The notes under the pieces are model-generated. The model was not told the DNA's origin. It saw only the letters and a program-made list of their open reading frames with translations, and did no database searches. A DNA stretch of 64,000 bases from an uncultured Roseovarius sp. (GTDB taxonomy: Bacteria; Pseudomonadota; Alphaproteobacteria; Rhodobacterales; Rhodobacteraceae), in assembly GCA_947497295.1 (NCBI GenBank), contig CANMFU010000002.1:434001-498000 (forward strand). The letters are read 5' to 3'. Positions 1 to 8,556 of the stretch are shown one piece after another. Numbering within the stretch: position 1 is the first letter of the stretch; each line of letters begins with the position of its first letter. A program made the position numbers and the translations under genes.

Positions 1-1309
1 CACCCAGCTCGCGCGCCTTGTCCAGCGCAGCCTTGGCCTTGGCCTCGATGATGTCGCGGGCGCGGGCCTGAAGCTCCTGCGCGGTGTCGTCGTCGATGCC
101 GTCGATCACCATCAATTCATCCAGATCGACATACGCGACCTCTTCGAGACTGGTGAAACCCTCAGACACCAGAAGCTGGGCAAAGAATTCGTCCAAATCG
201 AGATTTTCCATGAAGAGGCCGGTGCGCTCCTCGAATTCTTTCTGGCGGCGCTGGCTGTCTTCAGCCTCGGTCATGATGTCGATGTCCAGACCGGTCAGCT
301 GGCTGGCAAGGCGCACGTTCTGGCCGCGGCGGCCGATGGCAAGGCTCAGCTGTTCTTCGGGGACGACCACGTCGATCTTGCCGGCCTCTTCGTCCAGAAC
401 CACCTTGGTGACTTCGGCAGGTTGCAGCGCGTTCACAAGGAATGTGGGCTGGTCGTCGTTCCACGGAATGATGTCGATCTTCTCGCCCTGAAGCTCGTTT
501 ACGACGGCCTGAACACGGCTGCCGCGCATACCGACGCAGGCGCCGACCGGGTCGATGGAGCTGTCATAGCTGATCACGGCGATCTTGGCGCGGCTGCCGG
601 GGTCGCGGGCGACGGCCTTGATTTCGATGATGCCGTCATAGATTTCCGGCACTTCCATCTTGAACAGCTCGGCCATGAATTCCGGCGCGGTGCGCGACAG
701 GAAGATCTGCGGTCCGCGCTGCTCGCGGCGCACGTCCTTGATGTAGCAGCGGATGCGATCACCGGGGCGGTATGCCTCGCGGCCGATCTTTTCGTTCCGG
801 CGCAGGATCGCTTCGCCGCGGCCCACGTCGACGATGACGTTGCCGTATTCCTCGCGCTTGACGAGGCCGTTGATGATGGTGCCGGCGCGGTCCTTGAATT
901 CTTCGAACTGGCGGTCACGCTCGGCCTCGCGGACCTTTTGCAAGATCACCTGCTTGGCCGATTGCGCCGCGATTCGACCCATTTCGACCGGGGGAACCTC
1001 TTCGGAAAACTCGTCACCGATTTGCGGGTCGGCCATGTATTGCTTGGCTTCCTCGACGGTGAATTCGGCCTGATAGTTTTCGACCTCATCATCGGCGACA
1101 ACGGTGCGCACGCGGGTGAATGTCGCGCGGCCCGTCTTGCGGTCGATGCTGACGCGGATATCCATTTCGGCGCCATAGCGGGATTTCGCGGCGCGGCTGA
1201 GCGATTCTTCCATCGCCTCGACCACCAGACCGGGGTCGATCATCTTTTCGCGGGCCACGGCCTCGGCGGTTTGCAGCAGCTCAAGCTGATTTGCAGATGT
1301 GATAGCCAT
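1..1309 (-). CDS. nusA: Transcription termination/antitermination factor NusA (C-terminal end cut by window)
   Basis: NusA binds RNA polymerase and nascent RNA and affects pausing, termination and antitermination. The reverse strand reads from an ATG at 1309 ([20 protein letters not shown]) without a stop to the window edge, about 436 codons. The N-terminal domain is followed by the S1 region (near [20 protein letters not shown]) and KH domains with [28 protein letters not shown] and [18 protein letters not shown], all typical of NusA. The acidic C-terminal helix-hairpin-helix part begins before the edge. The gene starts 5 bases after the rimP stop, the usual rimP-nusA-infB order. The end of the protein lies outside the window. 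Confidence 0.97.
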   Translation of the reverse strand, partial: MAITSANQLELLQTAEAVAREKMIDPGLVVEAMEESLSRAAKSRYGAEMDIRVSIDRKTGRATFTRVRTVVADDEVENYQAEFTVEEAKQYMADPQIGDEFSEEVPPVEMGRIAAQSAKQVILQKVREAERDRQFEEFKDRAGTIINGLVKREEYGNVIVDVGRGEAILRRNEKIGREAYRPGDRIRCYIKDVRREQRGPQIFLSRTAPEFMAELFKMEVPEIYDGIIEIKAVARDPGSRAKIAVISYDSSIDPVGACVGMRGSRVQAVVNELQGEKIDIIPWNDDQPTFLVNALQPAEVTKVVLDEEAGKIDVVVPEEQLSLAIGRRGQNVRLASQLTGLDIDIMTEAEDSQRRQKEFEERTGLFMENLDLDEFFAQLLVSEGFTSLEEVAYVDLDELMVIDGIDDDTAQELQARARDIIEAKAKAALDKARELG

Positions 1310-1314
1310 GGATT

Positions 1315-1905
1315 TCAGTCCTCCTCAGAACCGGTGTCAGTCTGGATTTCGTCAAAATTGGTTTCGTCGATGTCGCCGCCGTTCAGCGCGCCAGCCGCCT
1401 TGCGCTGACGCAGCATTTCTTTGATCAACTCGTCTGTCAGGACCAGCTTGGCATCGGCCAGCCAGTCAAATTCAAGGCCAATTGTGCCTTCGTCGACATT
1501 GATCAGCACCTCGGTGCCCTCAACCCCTGCCAGCATCCCCTTGAAGCGTTTGCGCCCGTCGATCAGTTCGTTCGTCTCAATCTTGGCCTCGTAGCCCTCG
1601 AACGCTTCAAAATCCTTGAGCCGGGTCAGCGGGCGGTCGATGCCGGGGCTGGAGACCTCAAGCGTATAGGCCTCGGCCAGGGGATCCTCGACATCGAGCG
1701 TGGCACTGACGGCGGTGGAAATCCGCGCGCAGTCATCAACCTCGATACCGCCCTCGGGCCGCTCGACCATGATCTGAAGCGTATGGTATTTGCCGCCCAT
1801 CAGCCGCACGCGCACCAACTCGAACCCCATGTCCTCGATCACGGGTGTGATGATCTCGGCCATGCGGCGGTCAATGGCGGCTTTGGCGATAAGGTCGTTG
1901 GTCAT
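1315..1905 (-). CDS. rimP: Ribosome maturation factor RimP
   Basis: RimP helps assemble the 30S ribosomal subunit. I place the start at ATG 1905 ([20 protein letters not shown]), giving 196 residues. An upstream in-frame extension would translate through the leader hairpin and is not family-like. Recognisable RimP segments are the N-terminal domain ([20 protein letters not shown]), [19 protein letters not shown] and the signature [20 protein letters not shown]. The C-terminal SH3-like domain ends in an acidic tail ([19 protein letters not shown]). nusA follows after 5 bases. A GAGAG stretch 14-20 bases upstream is the only Shine-Dalgarno-like sequence. Confidence 0.95.
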   Translation of the reverse strand: MTNDLIAKAAIDRRMAEIITPVIEDMGFELVRVRLMGGKYHTLQIMVERPEGGIEVDDCARISTAVSATLDVEDPLAEAYTLEVSSPGIDRPLTRLKDFEAFEGYEAKIETNELIDGRKRFKGMLAGVEGTEVLINVDEGTIGLEFDWLADAKLVLTDELIKEMLRQRKAAGALNGGDIDETNFDEIQTDTGSEED

Positions 1906-1946
1906 GGCGATCAGGTCAGTCTCTCTCAGCAGGTGCCGGCAAGCAC

Positions 1947-1970
1947 AAAAAAACGGGCGCGCGGCCCGTT
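1947..1970 (-). terminator. Rho-independent terminator or attenuator in the rimP leader
   Basis: On the minus strand AACGGGC pairs with GCCCGTT around a 5-base loop (7-bp stem) and is followed by an uninterrupted T run. It ends about 42 bases before the rimP start codon. It could close the upstream pip transcript or act as a premature terminator controlling rimP-nusA. A GGCGCGCC segment at 2006-2013 could pair with the 3' arm and block the stem. Confidence 0.7.
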
Positions 1971-2077
1971 GCATTATCCGGTGGTGCGCTTCGGTGTGAA
2001 CCCGAGGCGCGCCGCTATTGAGAGCGATATAGCGAAGCAGACGGCAGGATGCAAGGGGATTGGCACGGTGGCTGTGA

Positions 2078-3049
2078 TTAGCCGCGCGCCAGCCTGTCCA
2101 TGACGCGCACCAGCTCGGCGCTGATCCCCGGCTCGGACAGGGCGTGACCGGCCAGCGGGATCATGTGCAGGCGGCAACCGGGCCAAGCATTTGCCAGTTC
2201 ATACGCGGTGTTAGGCGGGCAAATCATGTCATAGCGGCCCTGCACGATGGTGCCAGGCACCTGCGCCAGCTGGTCCATGTTGGACAGGATCCATCCGTCA
2301 TGGGCCAGAAATCCGGCATGAATGAAATAGTGATTCTCAAGCCGGGCAAAAGCACGCGCGTATTCCGCAGGGCTATCACCACTAACCCCGTTGGAATTGA
2401 CCGTGGCCAAGGCATTTTCCCACGCGCTCCACGCTTTGGCGTGCAGTATCTCGGTATGCATATTGCCCGAAAACAGCCGTTTGTGATAGGCGCCAATCAT
2501 ATCCCCGCGCTCATCCTGGGGAATCAAATCTATGAACCTTGCCCAGGTGTCCGGCCAGAATCGTCCGGCGCCGCCGCCATAGAACCAGTCAAGCTCGGCC
2601 TGCGTCATGGTAAACACGCCGCGCAGCACCAGATGCGCGCAGCGATCCGGATGGGTTACGCCGTAGATCAGCGCCAGCGTGGCGCCCCAGCTGCCGCCGA
2701 ACACGATCCATTTTTCGATGCCCAGCGTGCGGCGGATCAATTCTATGTCATCGACCAGATGCCAGGTCGTATTCGCCTCAACCGATGCGTGAGGCGTCGA
2801 ACGCCCGCAGCCGCGCTGATCGAACAGGATGATGCGATAGATCGCCGGGTCAAAATAGCGCCGCATCGCCGGGCTGCTTCCACCGCCGGGACCACCGTGA
2901 AACACGACAACGGCGCGGCCCTCGGGGTTTCCCGACTGCTCGACATAGACGCTATGACCATCGCCCACGTCCAACATCTGCCGCTCGAATGGTTCGACCG
3001 GGGGATACAGATACTGAACCGCGCTTTTATGACCCGTGATTTTATCCAT
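2078..3049 (-). CDS. pip: Proline iminopeptidase (alpha/beta hydrolase, peptidase family S33)
   Basis: This is a cytoplasmic serine peptidase that removes N-terminal proline from peptides. The 323-residue protein has the family layout: the oxyanion motif HGGPGGG at 51-57, FDQRGCGRS at about 76-84, and the nucleophile elbow GGSWG with Ser120. GRYDMICP holds the probable catalytic Asp, and [10 protein letters not shown] near the C-terminus holds the probable His. The length fits the bacterial S33 enzymes of about 315-325 residues. The gene is divergent from ubiG, with 77 bases between the start codons. No operon partner is evident, and the rimP leader hairpin lies downstream. Confidence 0.93.
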   Translation of the reverse strand: MDKITGHKSAVQYLYPPVEPFERQMLDVGDGHSVYVEQSGNPEGRAVVVFHGGPGGGSSPAMRRYFDPAIYRIILFDQRGCGRSTPHASVEANTTWHLVDDIELIRRTLGIEKWIVFGGSWGATLALIYGVTHPDRCAHLVLRGVFTMTQAELDWFYGGGAGRFWPDTWARFIDLIPQDERGDMIGAYHKRLFSGNMHTEILHAKAWSAWENALATVNSNGVSGDSPAEYARAFARLENHYFIHAGFLAHDGWILSNMDQLAQVPGTIVQGRYDMICPPNTAYELANAWPGCRLHMIPLAGHALSEPGISAELVRVMDRLARG

Positions 3050-3126
3050 GTCCGACCTATGTTATGGCGCAACCACAAGATAAAAAGGGATGCGCCTCAG
3101 GCGCAATTGATCATACGGAGAGCGAA

Positions 3127-3873
3127 ATGCAAAGGGCGGCATCCACCATAGACGAGGGCGAAGTCGCCAAATTCCAGGCCATGGCCGAGGAATGGTGGGA
3201 TCCCACCGGCAAGTTTAAGCCGCTGCACATGATGAACCCTTGCAGGCTGGATTACATCACGCGGCAGATTGCCGCTGAATTCGACCGCGACCTGAGCAAG
3301 CCCGTGCCATTTGCCGGCCTGCGCATCCTCGATATCGGCTGCGGCGGGGGGCTGCTATCCGAGCCGATGGCGCGTCTGGGTGCAGATGTGGTTGGCGCCG
3401 ACGCCGCCGAGCGGAACATTCCTGTCGCGAGCCTGCATGCGCAGCAATCAGGGCTGGAAATCGACTATCGCCATACCACAGCCGAGGCGCTGGCAGAAGC
3501 GGGCGAGCAGTTCGATGCTATTCTGAATATGGAAGTGGTCGAGCATGTAAGCGATCCACTGGCCTATCTGACTGCTTGCCGTCAGTTGCTGAAACCGGGT
3601 GGCTTGCAGATCTGTTCGACCCTCAACCGCAATCCAAAAAGCTATGTTGCGGCAATCATCGGTGCCGAACACGTGATGCGCTGGTTGCCGAAGGGCACGC
3701 ATGACTGGTCGAAATTCATTACCCCCGATGAGCTTTATGACCTGCTGCGGCAGGCCGGGCTGGAGCCGGTGGATCGCAAGGGATTCGTGTTCAACCCGAT
3801 CAGCTGGAAATGGTCGATCTCGGACAGGGATCTGAGCGTGAATTACGTCACTGCCAGCCGCAGACCGGCCTAA
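3127..3873 (+). CDS. ubiG: Ubiquinone biosynthesis O-methyltransferase UbiG
   Basis: UbiG is the S-adenosylmethionine-dependent methyltransferase for both O-methylation steps of ubiquinone synthesis. The start is ATG 3127 ([20 protein letters not shown]), preceded by GGAGAGCGAA; this gives 248 residues, normal for the family. Family features are [20 protein letters not shown], the SAM-binding glycine loop [15 protein letters not shown] (from about residue 68), [10 protein letters not shown] and the C-terminal [20 protein letters not shown] with NY. A longer frame from 3064 lacks family support. The last bases overlap the convergent marR-type gene by 4. Confidence 0.97.
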   Translation: MQRAASTIDEGEVAKFQAMAEEWWDPTGKFKPLHMMNPCRLDYITRQIAAEFDRDLSKPVPFAGLRILDIGCGGGLLSEPMARLGADVVGADAAERNIPVASLHAQQSGLEIDYRHTTAEALAEAGEQFDAILNMEVVEHVSDPLAYLTACRQLLKPGGLQICSTLNRNPKSYVAAIIGAEHVMRWLPKGTHDWSKFITPDELYDLLRQAGLEPVDRKGFVFNPISWKWSISDRDLSVNYVTASRRPA

Positions 3874-4316
3874 CCCTCTGGCTCCAGCCGGGCGCGCAGG
3901 CTGCGCAGCACGGGCAGCGCCGCGCGCACCTTGTCCTCGCCCAGCTCCGAAACGACCTCGGAAATCAGAGGCGTGATCGACGAAATCGCCGCCTCGCGCG
4001 CCGTGCGGCCCGCCGGGCTGATGGCCACCCGTTTGCGCCGCGCGTCGTCCCAATCGGGGCGGATGTGGACGTATCCGGCCCACTCCAGCTTGTGCAGGGT
4101 GTTGGTCATCGCGCCGCGCGTGACGTGAAAGCTTTTGGCCAATTCGGCGGGGCTGCGCTCGGCGCCGGCGCGCGCCAGATGGTTCAGAACGGAAAAATGC
4201 GATATCTCCATCCCCTTGGGCAGAACACGGGTCAGCTGATTGCGGATCAGCTGGTCATTCGTCAGAATCTCACTGAACAGTGCAACGGCAAGGGCATTTG
4301 TGGGGGTATCTTCCAT
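3870..4316 (-). CDS. MarR-family transcriptional regulator
   Basis: This 148-residue protein is a probable dimeric winged-helix regulator. The helix-turn-helix region is [20 protein letters not shown], followed by the wing [20 protein letters not shown] with the DxRxK-type pattern typical of MarR. Helices on both sides would form the dimer interface. It is the last gene of a minus-strand run comF-grxC-nitrilase-marR: its ATG overlaps the nitrilase stop by one base (TGATG). The ligand and target genes cannot be read from the sequence. Autoregulation of the run is possible but not shown. Confidence 0.9.
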   Translation of the reverse strand: MEDTPTNALAVALFSEILTNDQLIRNQLTRVLPKGMEISHFSVLNHLARAGAERSPAELAKSFHVTRGAMTNTLHKLEWAGYVHIRPDWDDARRKRVAISPAGRTAREAAISSITPLISEVVSELGEDKVRAALPVLRSLRARLEPEG

Positions 4317-5146
4317 CAGGGGCCGCCGTATCCGGGATCATGCATCAGTGCCGGGATGCGCTGACGCGCTTGTGCCGCCTCGGCCATGTCCAGATCAACG
4401 TAAATTACCCCCGGTGCTGTGCCGCCATCGGCCAGCACCTCGCCCCATGGTGATATCGCCAGCGAATGCCCATAGGTCTGGCGCGGCTTGCCTTGGCTGG
4501 CGCCGTGCGTGCCGGTCTGGGCTGGGGCCACCACATACGACCCGGTTTCAATCGCGCGGGCGCGCAGCAGTGTTTCCCAATGCGCCGCGCCGGTGACCGG
4601 CGAAAACGCCGACGGCACGGTCAGGACGCGCGCACCTGCCTGCGCAAGAGTGCGGTAGAGATGCGGAAAGCGAACATCATAGCAGATGGTCATGCCCAAG
4701 GAGCCAAACGGCATCTCTGCCAGAACCGCCTGCGTACCGGGACGATAGCCAGCCGATTCGCGGTAGCTTTCACTGTCCGAGATCGTAACATCGAACATGT
4801 GAATTTTGTCATACCGCGCTGCAATGCATCCGTCCGGCGCGATCAGGAACGACCGATTAGCATAGCGCCCGTCCGCATCCTCCGTTTTCAGCGCCAGCGA
4901 GCCGATCAGCAGCCACATCCCGCGCGCCGCCGCCAGATCGCGCAGTGCGGCCAGCGTCGCATCCTCAGCTTCGGTGCGCAGCACGTTGTCTTGATGTGTG
5001 CGGCTGGCCGATACACAATTGGTCACTTCGGGCGTCAGGACGAAACCGGCTCCGCCGACGACAGCTTCCTCGATCAGGGCCATCGTCACTGGCAGGTTCG
5101 CCGCAGGATCGTCACTGCTACACAGCTGGACCAGCGCGGCCCTCAT
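4316..5146 (-). CDS. Carbon-nitrogen hydrolase (nitrilase superfamily, Nit1/omega-amidase-like)
   Basis: This is a 276-residue amidase of the nitrilase superfamily. The catalytic triad can be placed at Glu40 (TPEVTN), Lys114 (RYDKIHMFDV) and Cys155 (GMTICYDVRFPHLY). The C-terminal end (APGVIYVDLDMAEAAQARQR, then IPALMHDPGY) fits the Nit branch, whose members hydrolyse deaminated glutathione or omega-amides. The start is ATG 5146, which overlaps the grxC stop (ATGA). Co-translation with a glutaredoxin agrees with a role in glutathione metabolism, for example deaminated glutathione repair, but this is inferred from the neighbour and the family. Confidence 0.88.
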   Translation of the reverse strand: MRAALVQLCSSDDPAANLPVTMALIEEAVVGGAGFVLTPEVTNCVSASRTHQDNVLRTEAEDATLAALRDLAAARGMWLLIGSLALKTEDADGRYANRSFLIAPDGCIAARYDKIHMFDVTISDSESYRESAGYRPGTQAVLAEMPFGSLGMTICYDVRFPHLYRTLAQAGARVLTVPSAFSPVTGAAHWETLLRARAIETGSYVVAPAQTGTHGASQGKPRQTYGHSLAISPWGEVLADGGTAPGVIYVDLDMAEAAQARQRIPALMHDPGYGGP

Positions 5147-5400
5147 ACGCTGAGCAGCGCGTCCAGCTTGCCCGCCCGCTCCAGCGCAAACAGCTCGTCG
5201 CAACCGCCGACATGTGTATCGCCGATGAATATCTGCGGCACGGTGCGCCCGCCATTGGCACGCTGTGTCATCTCGGACCGCCGCTCGGGCTGGCGTGCGA
5301 TGTCGATCTCGCTGAAGTTGACGCCCTTTTGCGACAAAAGGCGCTTGGCCGCGTGGCAGAAACCGCAAAGCGGCGAGGTGTAGATGTCGACGGGTTGCAT
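5143..5400 (-). CDS. grxC: Glutaredoxin 3 (dithiol, GrxC type)
   Basis: This is an 85-residue glutathione-dependent disulfide reductase. The dithiol active site is CGFC at 12-15, a variant of the usual CPYC. It is followed by the conserved TVPQIFIGDTHVGGCDEL, with the cis-proline of TVP and the GG of the glutathione site. The size fits GrxC (80-88 residues). It sits between comF (36-base gap) and the nitrilase (4-base overlap) in a minus-strand run. The C-terminus ends close after the last helix, so the protein is complete. Confidence 0.95.
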   Translation of the reverse strand: MQPVDIYTSPLCGFCHAAKRLLSQKGVNFSEIDIARQPERRSEMTQRANGGRTVPQIFIGDTHVGGCDELFALERAGKLDALLSV

Positions 5401-5436
5401 GGCGGGCCTTCTTTTGGTTCAGAGCATGCCCTGAAT

Positions 5437-6174
5437 TTAGGCGTCCTTGCCCGCGCGCGCCAGTACCAGAATATCGACGCCCGCCGCACCCGCCGCAAGA
5501 CACGCGTTCGCCGCCGCAGCAAAGGTTGCGCCCGATGTCATCACATCATCCACCAGCAGGACGTGCCGCCCGGCCAGGCGGTTGCGCCGCCTTGGATGCA
5601 CGCGGATCGTTCCTTCCAGCGTGGCAAAGCGCGCGTCGCGCCCCAGACCGCCAAGGGACGGCGTGGCACGGGGACGGATCAGCAGATCTGGGCATAGCGG
5701 GACGCTTAGCTCTGCCGCGACTGCGCGCGCCAACAGCGCCGCCTGATTATAGCGGCGTTTGAGCAGCCGCAGCCAGTGCAGCGGCACCGGCGCGATCAGC
5801 GTATCGGGGCGCAGCAGCGGCTGCGCGGCGCGCGCCATCCAGACGGCAGCGGGGCGTACCATGTCCTGCCGGTCGCCATGTTTCAGCGCCAGAACCAGCT
5901 TGCGGCCGTTTCCCGAATACATCAGCGCCGCGCGCCCTGCGTCCCATGGTCGCGGTGTTCTGAGGCAGTCATCACAGGTCAGCAGATCATCCGGAGCATC
6001 CGGCCCCGCAGGCAGCGATATGCCGCATAGGTTGCACACCTGCCCCATCACGAAAGGCGTGTCGCGCCAGCACGGCCCGCAAAGGCCGAAATCGCTGTCC
6101 ACCAGATCACCGCAGACAGTGCAGCGCGACGGATAGACCAGCCGCAGTGCCGATTGCAAATGCGTGGCCTTCAC
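5437..6174 (-). CDS. ComF family protein (phosphoribosyltransferase-like)
   Basis: This 245-residue protein has the ComF layout. An N-terminal zinc-ribbon-like part contains four CxxC pairs (CTVCGD, CGPC, CNLCG, CDDC). A type I phosphoribosyltransferase domain follows, with the PRPP motif HVLLVDDVMTSGATFAAAAN and the segment RRYNQAALLARAVAAEL. ComF proteins are linked to DNA uptake in competent bacteria, but homologues occur widely in species not known to be competent and the substrate is unknown. The gene starts divergently from the methyltransferase at 6213 and leads the grxC-nitrilase-marR run. Confidence 0.92.
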   Translation of the reverse strand: MKATHLQSALRLVYPSRCTVCGDLVDSDFGLCGPCWRDTPFVMGQVCNLCGISLPAGPDAPDDLLTCDDCLRTPRPWDAGRAALMYSGNGRKLVLALKHGDRQDMVRPAAVWMARAAQPLLRPDTLIAPVPLHWLRLLKRRYNQAALLARAVAAELSVPLCPDLLIRPRATPSLGGLGRDARFATLEGTIRVHPRRRNRLAGRHVLLVDDVMTSGATFAAAANACLAAGAAGVDILVLARAGKDA

Positions 6175-6212
6175 CTATATGTCCCACCCATGCGAATGAT
6201 AATGATCCCCCG

Positions 6213-7031
6213 ATGACCGCGCAACTGACAGACCGCATCGCCCTGATGCGCCAGCGTGCCCGCGCCGATGCCGCAGGTCCTGCGCTGTTCCTGCATGAGG
6301 CGGCATTGGGCGAGGTGCAGGATCGCATCTCTATGGTTAACAAAACGTTTACGGCGCCTGCAATCATCACCGGCTGGCCCGCTCCGTGGCGCGCCGCCTT
6401 TCCCGCGGCGACGATCATCCCGGACGAGCCGACCCTTGCGCTGAAGCCGGACACGCATGATCTGATCATCCACGCAATGGCGCTGCACTGGTCGGACGAC
6501 CCGGTGGGACAGCTGATCCAAGCCCGCCGCGCACTGAAACCTGACGGCCTGTTTCTGGGCGTTATGTCGGGAGGCACCACGCTGCACCAGTTGCGCGCAA
6601 GTCTCGCGCAAGCGGAATCCGAGGTCACGGGCGGCCTGTCGCCCCGGATCGCCCCGACCGGCGAAGTGCGCGATCTGGGCGGCCTGCTGCAGCGCGCGGG
6701 TCTGGCCCTGCCGGTGGTGGACAGCGTACCGCTGACCGCCAGCTACGCCGACACGACCGCTCTGATGCATGACCTGCGCGCAATGGGCGAAGGCAACGCG
6801 ATGCACGCCCGGCCCCGTCACTTCACCCGGCGCGCCGTGTTCGACCGCGCCGCGCAGATCTACTCCGATGCGTTCGGGGATGGCGCCGGGCGAATTCTCG
6901 CGACCTACGATCTGATCTTTCTGACCGGCTGGGCGCCGCACGACTCCCAGCAGAAGCCATTGCGCCCCGGCTCGGCCAAGACACGGCTGGCCGACGCGCT
7001 GAATACCAAAGAGACGCCGCTGGGCGATTGA
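6213..7031 (+). CDS. SAM-dependent methyltransferase-fold protein, NDUFAF5-like
   Basis: This 272-residue protein starts at ATG 6213 (MTAQLTDRIALMRQRARADA). The segments LFLHEAALGEVQDRISMVNK, LIIHAMALHWSDDP and, near the end, LIFLTGWAPHDSQQKPLRPG resemble the NDUFAF5/BioC-like branch of class I methyltransferases. In humans NDUFAF5 hydroxylates an arginine of the complex I subunit NDUFS7. Alphaproteobacterial relatives are commonly annotated only as methyltransferases. A role in modifying NuoB during complex I assembly is therefore an inference. No classical DxGxGxG loop is obvious, which supports a non-methyltransferase activity. It is 60 bases upstream of hemH on the same strand. Confidence 0.85.
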   Translation: MTAQLTDRIALMRQRARADAAGPALFLHEAALGEVQDRISMVNKTFTAPAIITGWPAPWRAAFPAATIIPDEPTLALKPDTHDLIIHAMALHWSDDPVGQLIQARRALKPDGLFLGVMSGGTTLHQLRASLAQAESEVTGGLSPRIAPTGEVRDLGGLLQRAGLALPVVDSVPLTASYADTTALMHDLRAMGEGNAMHARPRHFTRRAVFDRAAQIYSDAFGDGAGRILATYDLIFLTGWAPHDSQQKPLRPGSAKTRLADALNTKETPLGD

Positions 7032-7091
7032 CCCAAGCCGCCATTCGCTTATGTCCCGGTTGCAGACCGGCGCAGGATAAAGGACGAGCCC

Positions 7092-8153
7092 ATGACACAT
7101 CCCCCCATTCAGGCCACCTGCCCCGTGCATGCGCCCGCAGATCACCCGGCGATTCCGCGCGAAAAGACCGGCATCCTTCTGGCCAATCTCGGCACGCCTG
7201 ACAATTACGATTATTGGTCGATGCGCCGCTACCTGAACGAATTCCTGTCGGACCGCCGCGTGATCGACTATTCCCCGTGGAAGTGGCAGCCGCTGCTGCA
7301 ACTGGTGATCCTGACCAAACGCCCCTTTAGCTCGGGCAAGGCGTATAAGTCGATCTGGAACGAAGAGCAGGGCGAAAGCCCATTGATGACCATCACCCGC
7401 GATCAGACGGACGCAATGCGCAGCAAGCTGACCGCCGAATACGGCGATGATGTCATGGTCGATTTTTGCATGCGCTACGGCAATCCTTCGACCCGATCGA
7501 AAGTGCGGGAGATGACCGACGCGGGCTGCACCCGTATCCTGTTTGTCCCGCTTTATCCGCATTATGCAGGTGCAACATCAGGCACCGCGAATGACGAATT
7601 CTTTCGCGCGTTGATGAAGGAAACCCGCCAACCTGCCGCGCGCACAATCGAACCCTATTTCGATCAGCCAGCCTATATCGATGCGCTGGCGACCTCGATC
7701 GAGACGGCCTATGCCGGGGCGGCGAGACCCGAAATCCTTGTTGTTTCCTATCACGGCATGCCCCAACGCTATCTGATGCAGGGCGATCCTTATCATTGCC
7801 AGTGCCAGAAAACGACACGCTTGCTGAAAGAGCGGCTGGGCTGGGACGACAGCCAGATAACTACGACCTTCCAGTCGGTGTTCGGCCCCGAAGAATGGCT
7901 GAAACCCTACACCGTCGAGGAGGTCGCGCGCCTTGCCAAGGAAGACGGCAAGCGCCGCATCGCGGTGGTCGCGCCGGCATTTTCGGCCGATTGCATCGAA
8001 ACGCTGGAAGAGATCAACGACGAGATCCGCGAAAGCTTTGAAGAGGCGGGCGGCGAGGAGTTCACCTACATCCCTTGCCTTAACGACAATCCGGCGCATA
8101 TCGACGCGCTGGCCGGTGTTATCCGCGATAATTTGAAGGGCTGGCTGGCCTGA
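7092..8153 (+). CDS. hemH: Ferrochelatase (coproporphyrin/protoporphyrin type)
   Basis: Ferrochelatase inserts Fe2+ into the porphyrin at the end of haem synthesis, at the inner face of the membrane. The 353-residue protein shows ILLANLGTPDNYDYWSMRRY, SPLMTITRDQ, LFVPLYPHYAGATSGTANDE, the metal-binding-site region VVSYHGMPQRYLMQGDPYHC with the active-site His, TFQSVFGPEEWLKPYT and APAFSADCIETLEEI with the conserved Glu. The length fits. The N-terminus carries about 25 extra residues before the core. A strong hairpin closes the transcript at 8168-8199. hemJ, for the preceding oxidation step, lies at 41656. Confidence 0.97.
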   Translation: MTHPPIQATCPVHAPADHPAIPREKTGILLANLGTPDNYDYWSMRRYLNEFLSDRRVIDYSPWKWQPLLQLVILTKRPFSSGKAYKSIWNEEQGESPLMTITRDQTDAMRSKLTAEYGDDVMVDFCMRYGNPSTRSKVREMTDAGCTRILFVPLYPHYAGATSGTANDEFFRALMKETRQPAARTIEPYFDQPAYIDALATSIETAYAGAARPEILVVSYHGMPQRYLMQGDPYHCQCQKTTRLLKERLGWDDSQITTTFQSVFGPEEWLKPYTVEEVARLAKEDGKRRIAVVAPAFSADCIETLEEINDEIRESFEEAGGEEFTYIPCLNDNPAHIDALAGVIRDNLKGWLA

Positions 8154-8165
8154 TCCAGCCCATAG

Positions 8166-8199
8166 AAAAAGGCGCTGAACCGACAAGTTCAGCGCCTTT
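8166..8199. terminator. Bidirectional intrinsic terminator between hemH and a small gene
   Basis: AAAGGCGCTGAAC pairs with GTTCAGCGCCTTT around a 6-base loop, a 13-bp stem with A residues before and T residues after it. It lies 13 bases after the hemH stop and 25 bases beyond the stop of the convergent small gene at 8224, so it can serve both strands. Confidence 0.88.
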
Positions 8200-8223
8200 C
8201 CCGTAGCGAAAATCGCAGAAGGC

Positions 8224-8412
8224 TTAGTCAGCTATGATCACAGCTGCGACGATGGCCAGCACGGCCAGCGGAACCCAGACGCCAGCGGCGGACGAGCTTG
8301 CATTTGTCTCTTCGACAATGACGGGCGCTTCCATGACGGGCGGCTCCATGTTGCCAGCAAAGGCAGTCGAAGCAGCAGCGGACAGAGCGACGGCGAGAAC
8401 GAGTTTCTTCAT
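8224..8412 (-). CDS. Small secreted or membrane-anchored protein, function unknown
   Basis: This 62-residue protein has a clear signal peptide (MKKLVLAVALSAAASTAFA, cut before GNME). A short acidic, proline-containing linker (PPVMEAPVIVEETNASSS) follows, and then one C-terminal hydrophobic segment (GVWVPLAVLAIVAAVIIAD). The start has a good ribosome site (GGAGGATACT just before ATG 8412). I recall similar short proteins in other Rhodobacteraceae, sometimes near hemH, but assign no function. It could be an inner-membrane micro-protein exposed to the periplasm. It is convergent with hemH. Confidence 0.8.
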   Translation of the reverse strand: MKKLVLAVALSAAASTAFAGNMEPPVMEAPVIVEETNASSSAAGVWVPLAVLAIVAAVIIAD

Positions 8413-8556
8413 AGTATCCTCCAGAAATTAGCCTGCGCCGCACATCGCGACGTCAAGCACCCAAGACATTTACCTCGTGTCAAATTTCTAAACAGCAATT
8501 TTCCGTGATTGCAATTGATACTTAGGCGGAACGTACCATATGGCGCCGCTGTTTCG

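Noticed and set aside
422..1408. Long plus-strand frame (328 codons) opposite nusA
   Set aside because: It is the antisense shadow of nusA; the reverse strand encodes a clear NusA protein and the plus frame has no family-like motif.
6171..7562. Minus-strand frame of 463 codons over the methyltransferase and hemH
   Set aside because: Antisense to two well-supported plus-strand genes; rich in Arg/His/Gln as expected for GC-rich shadow frames.
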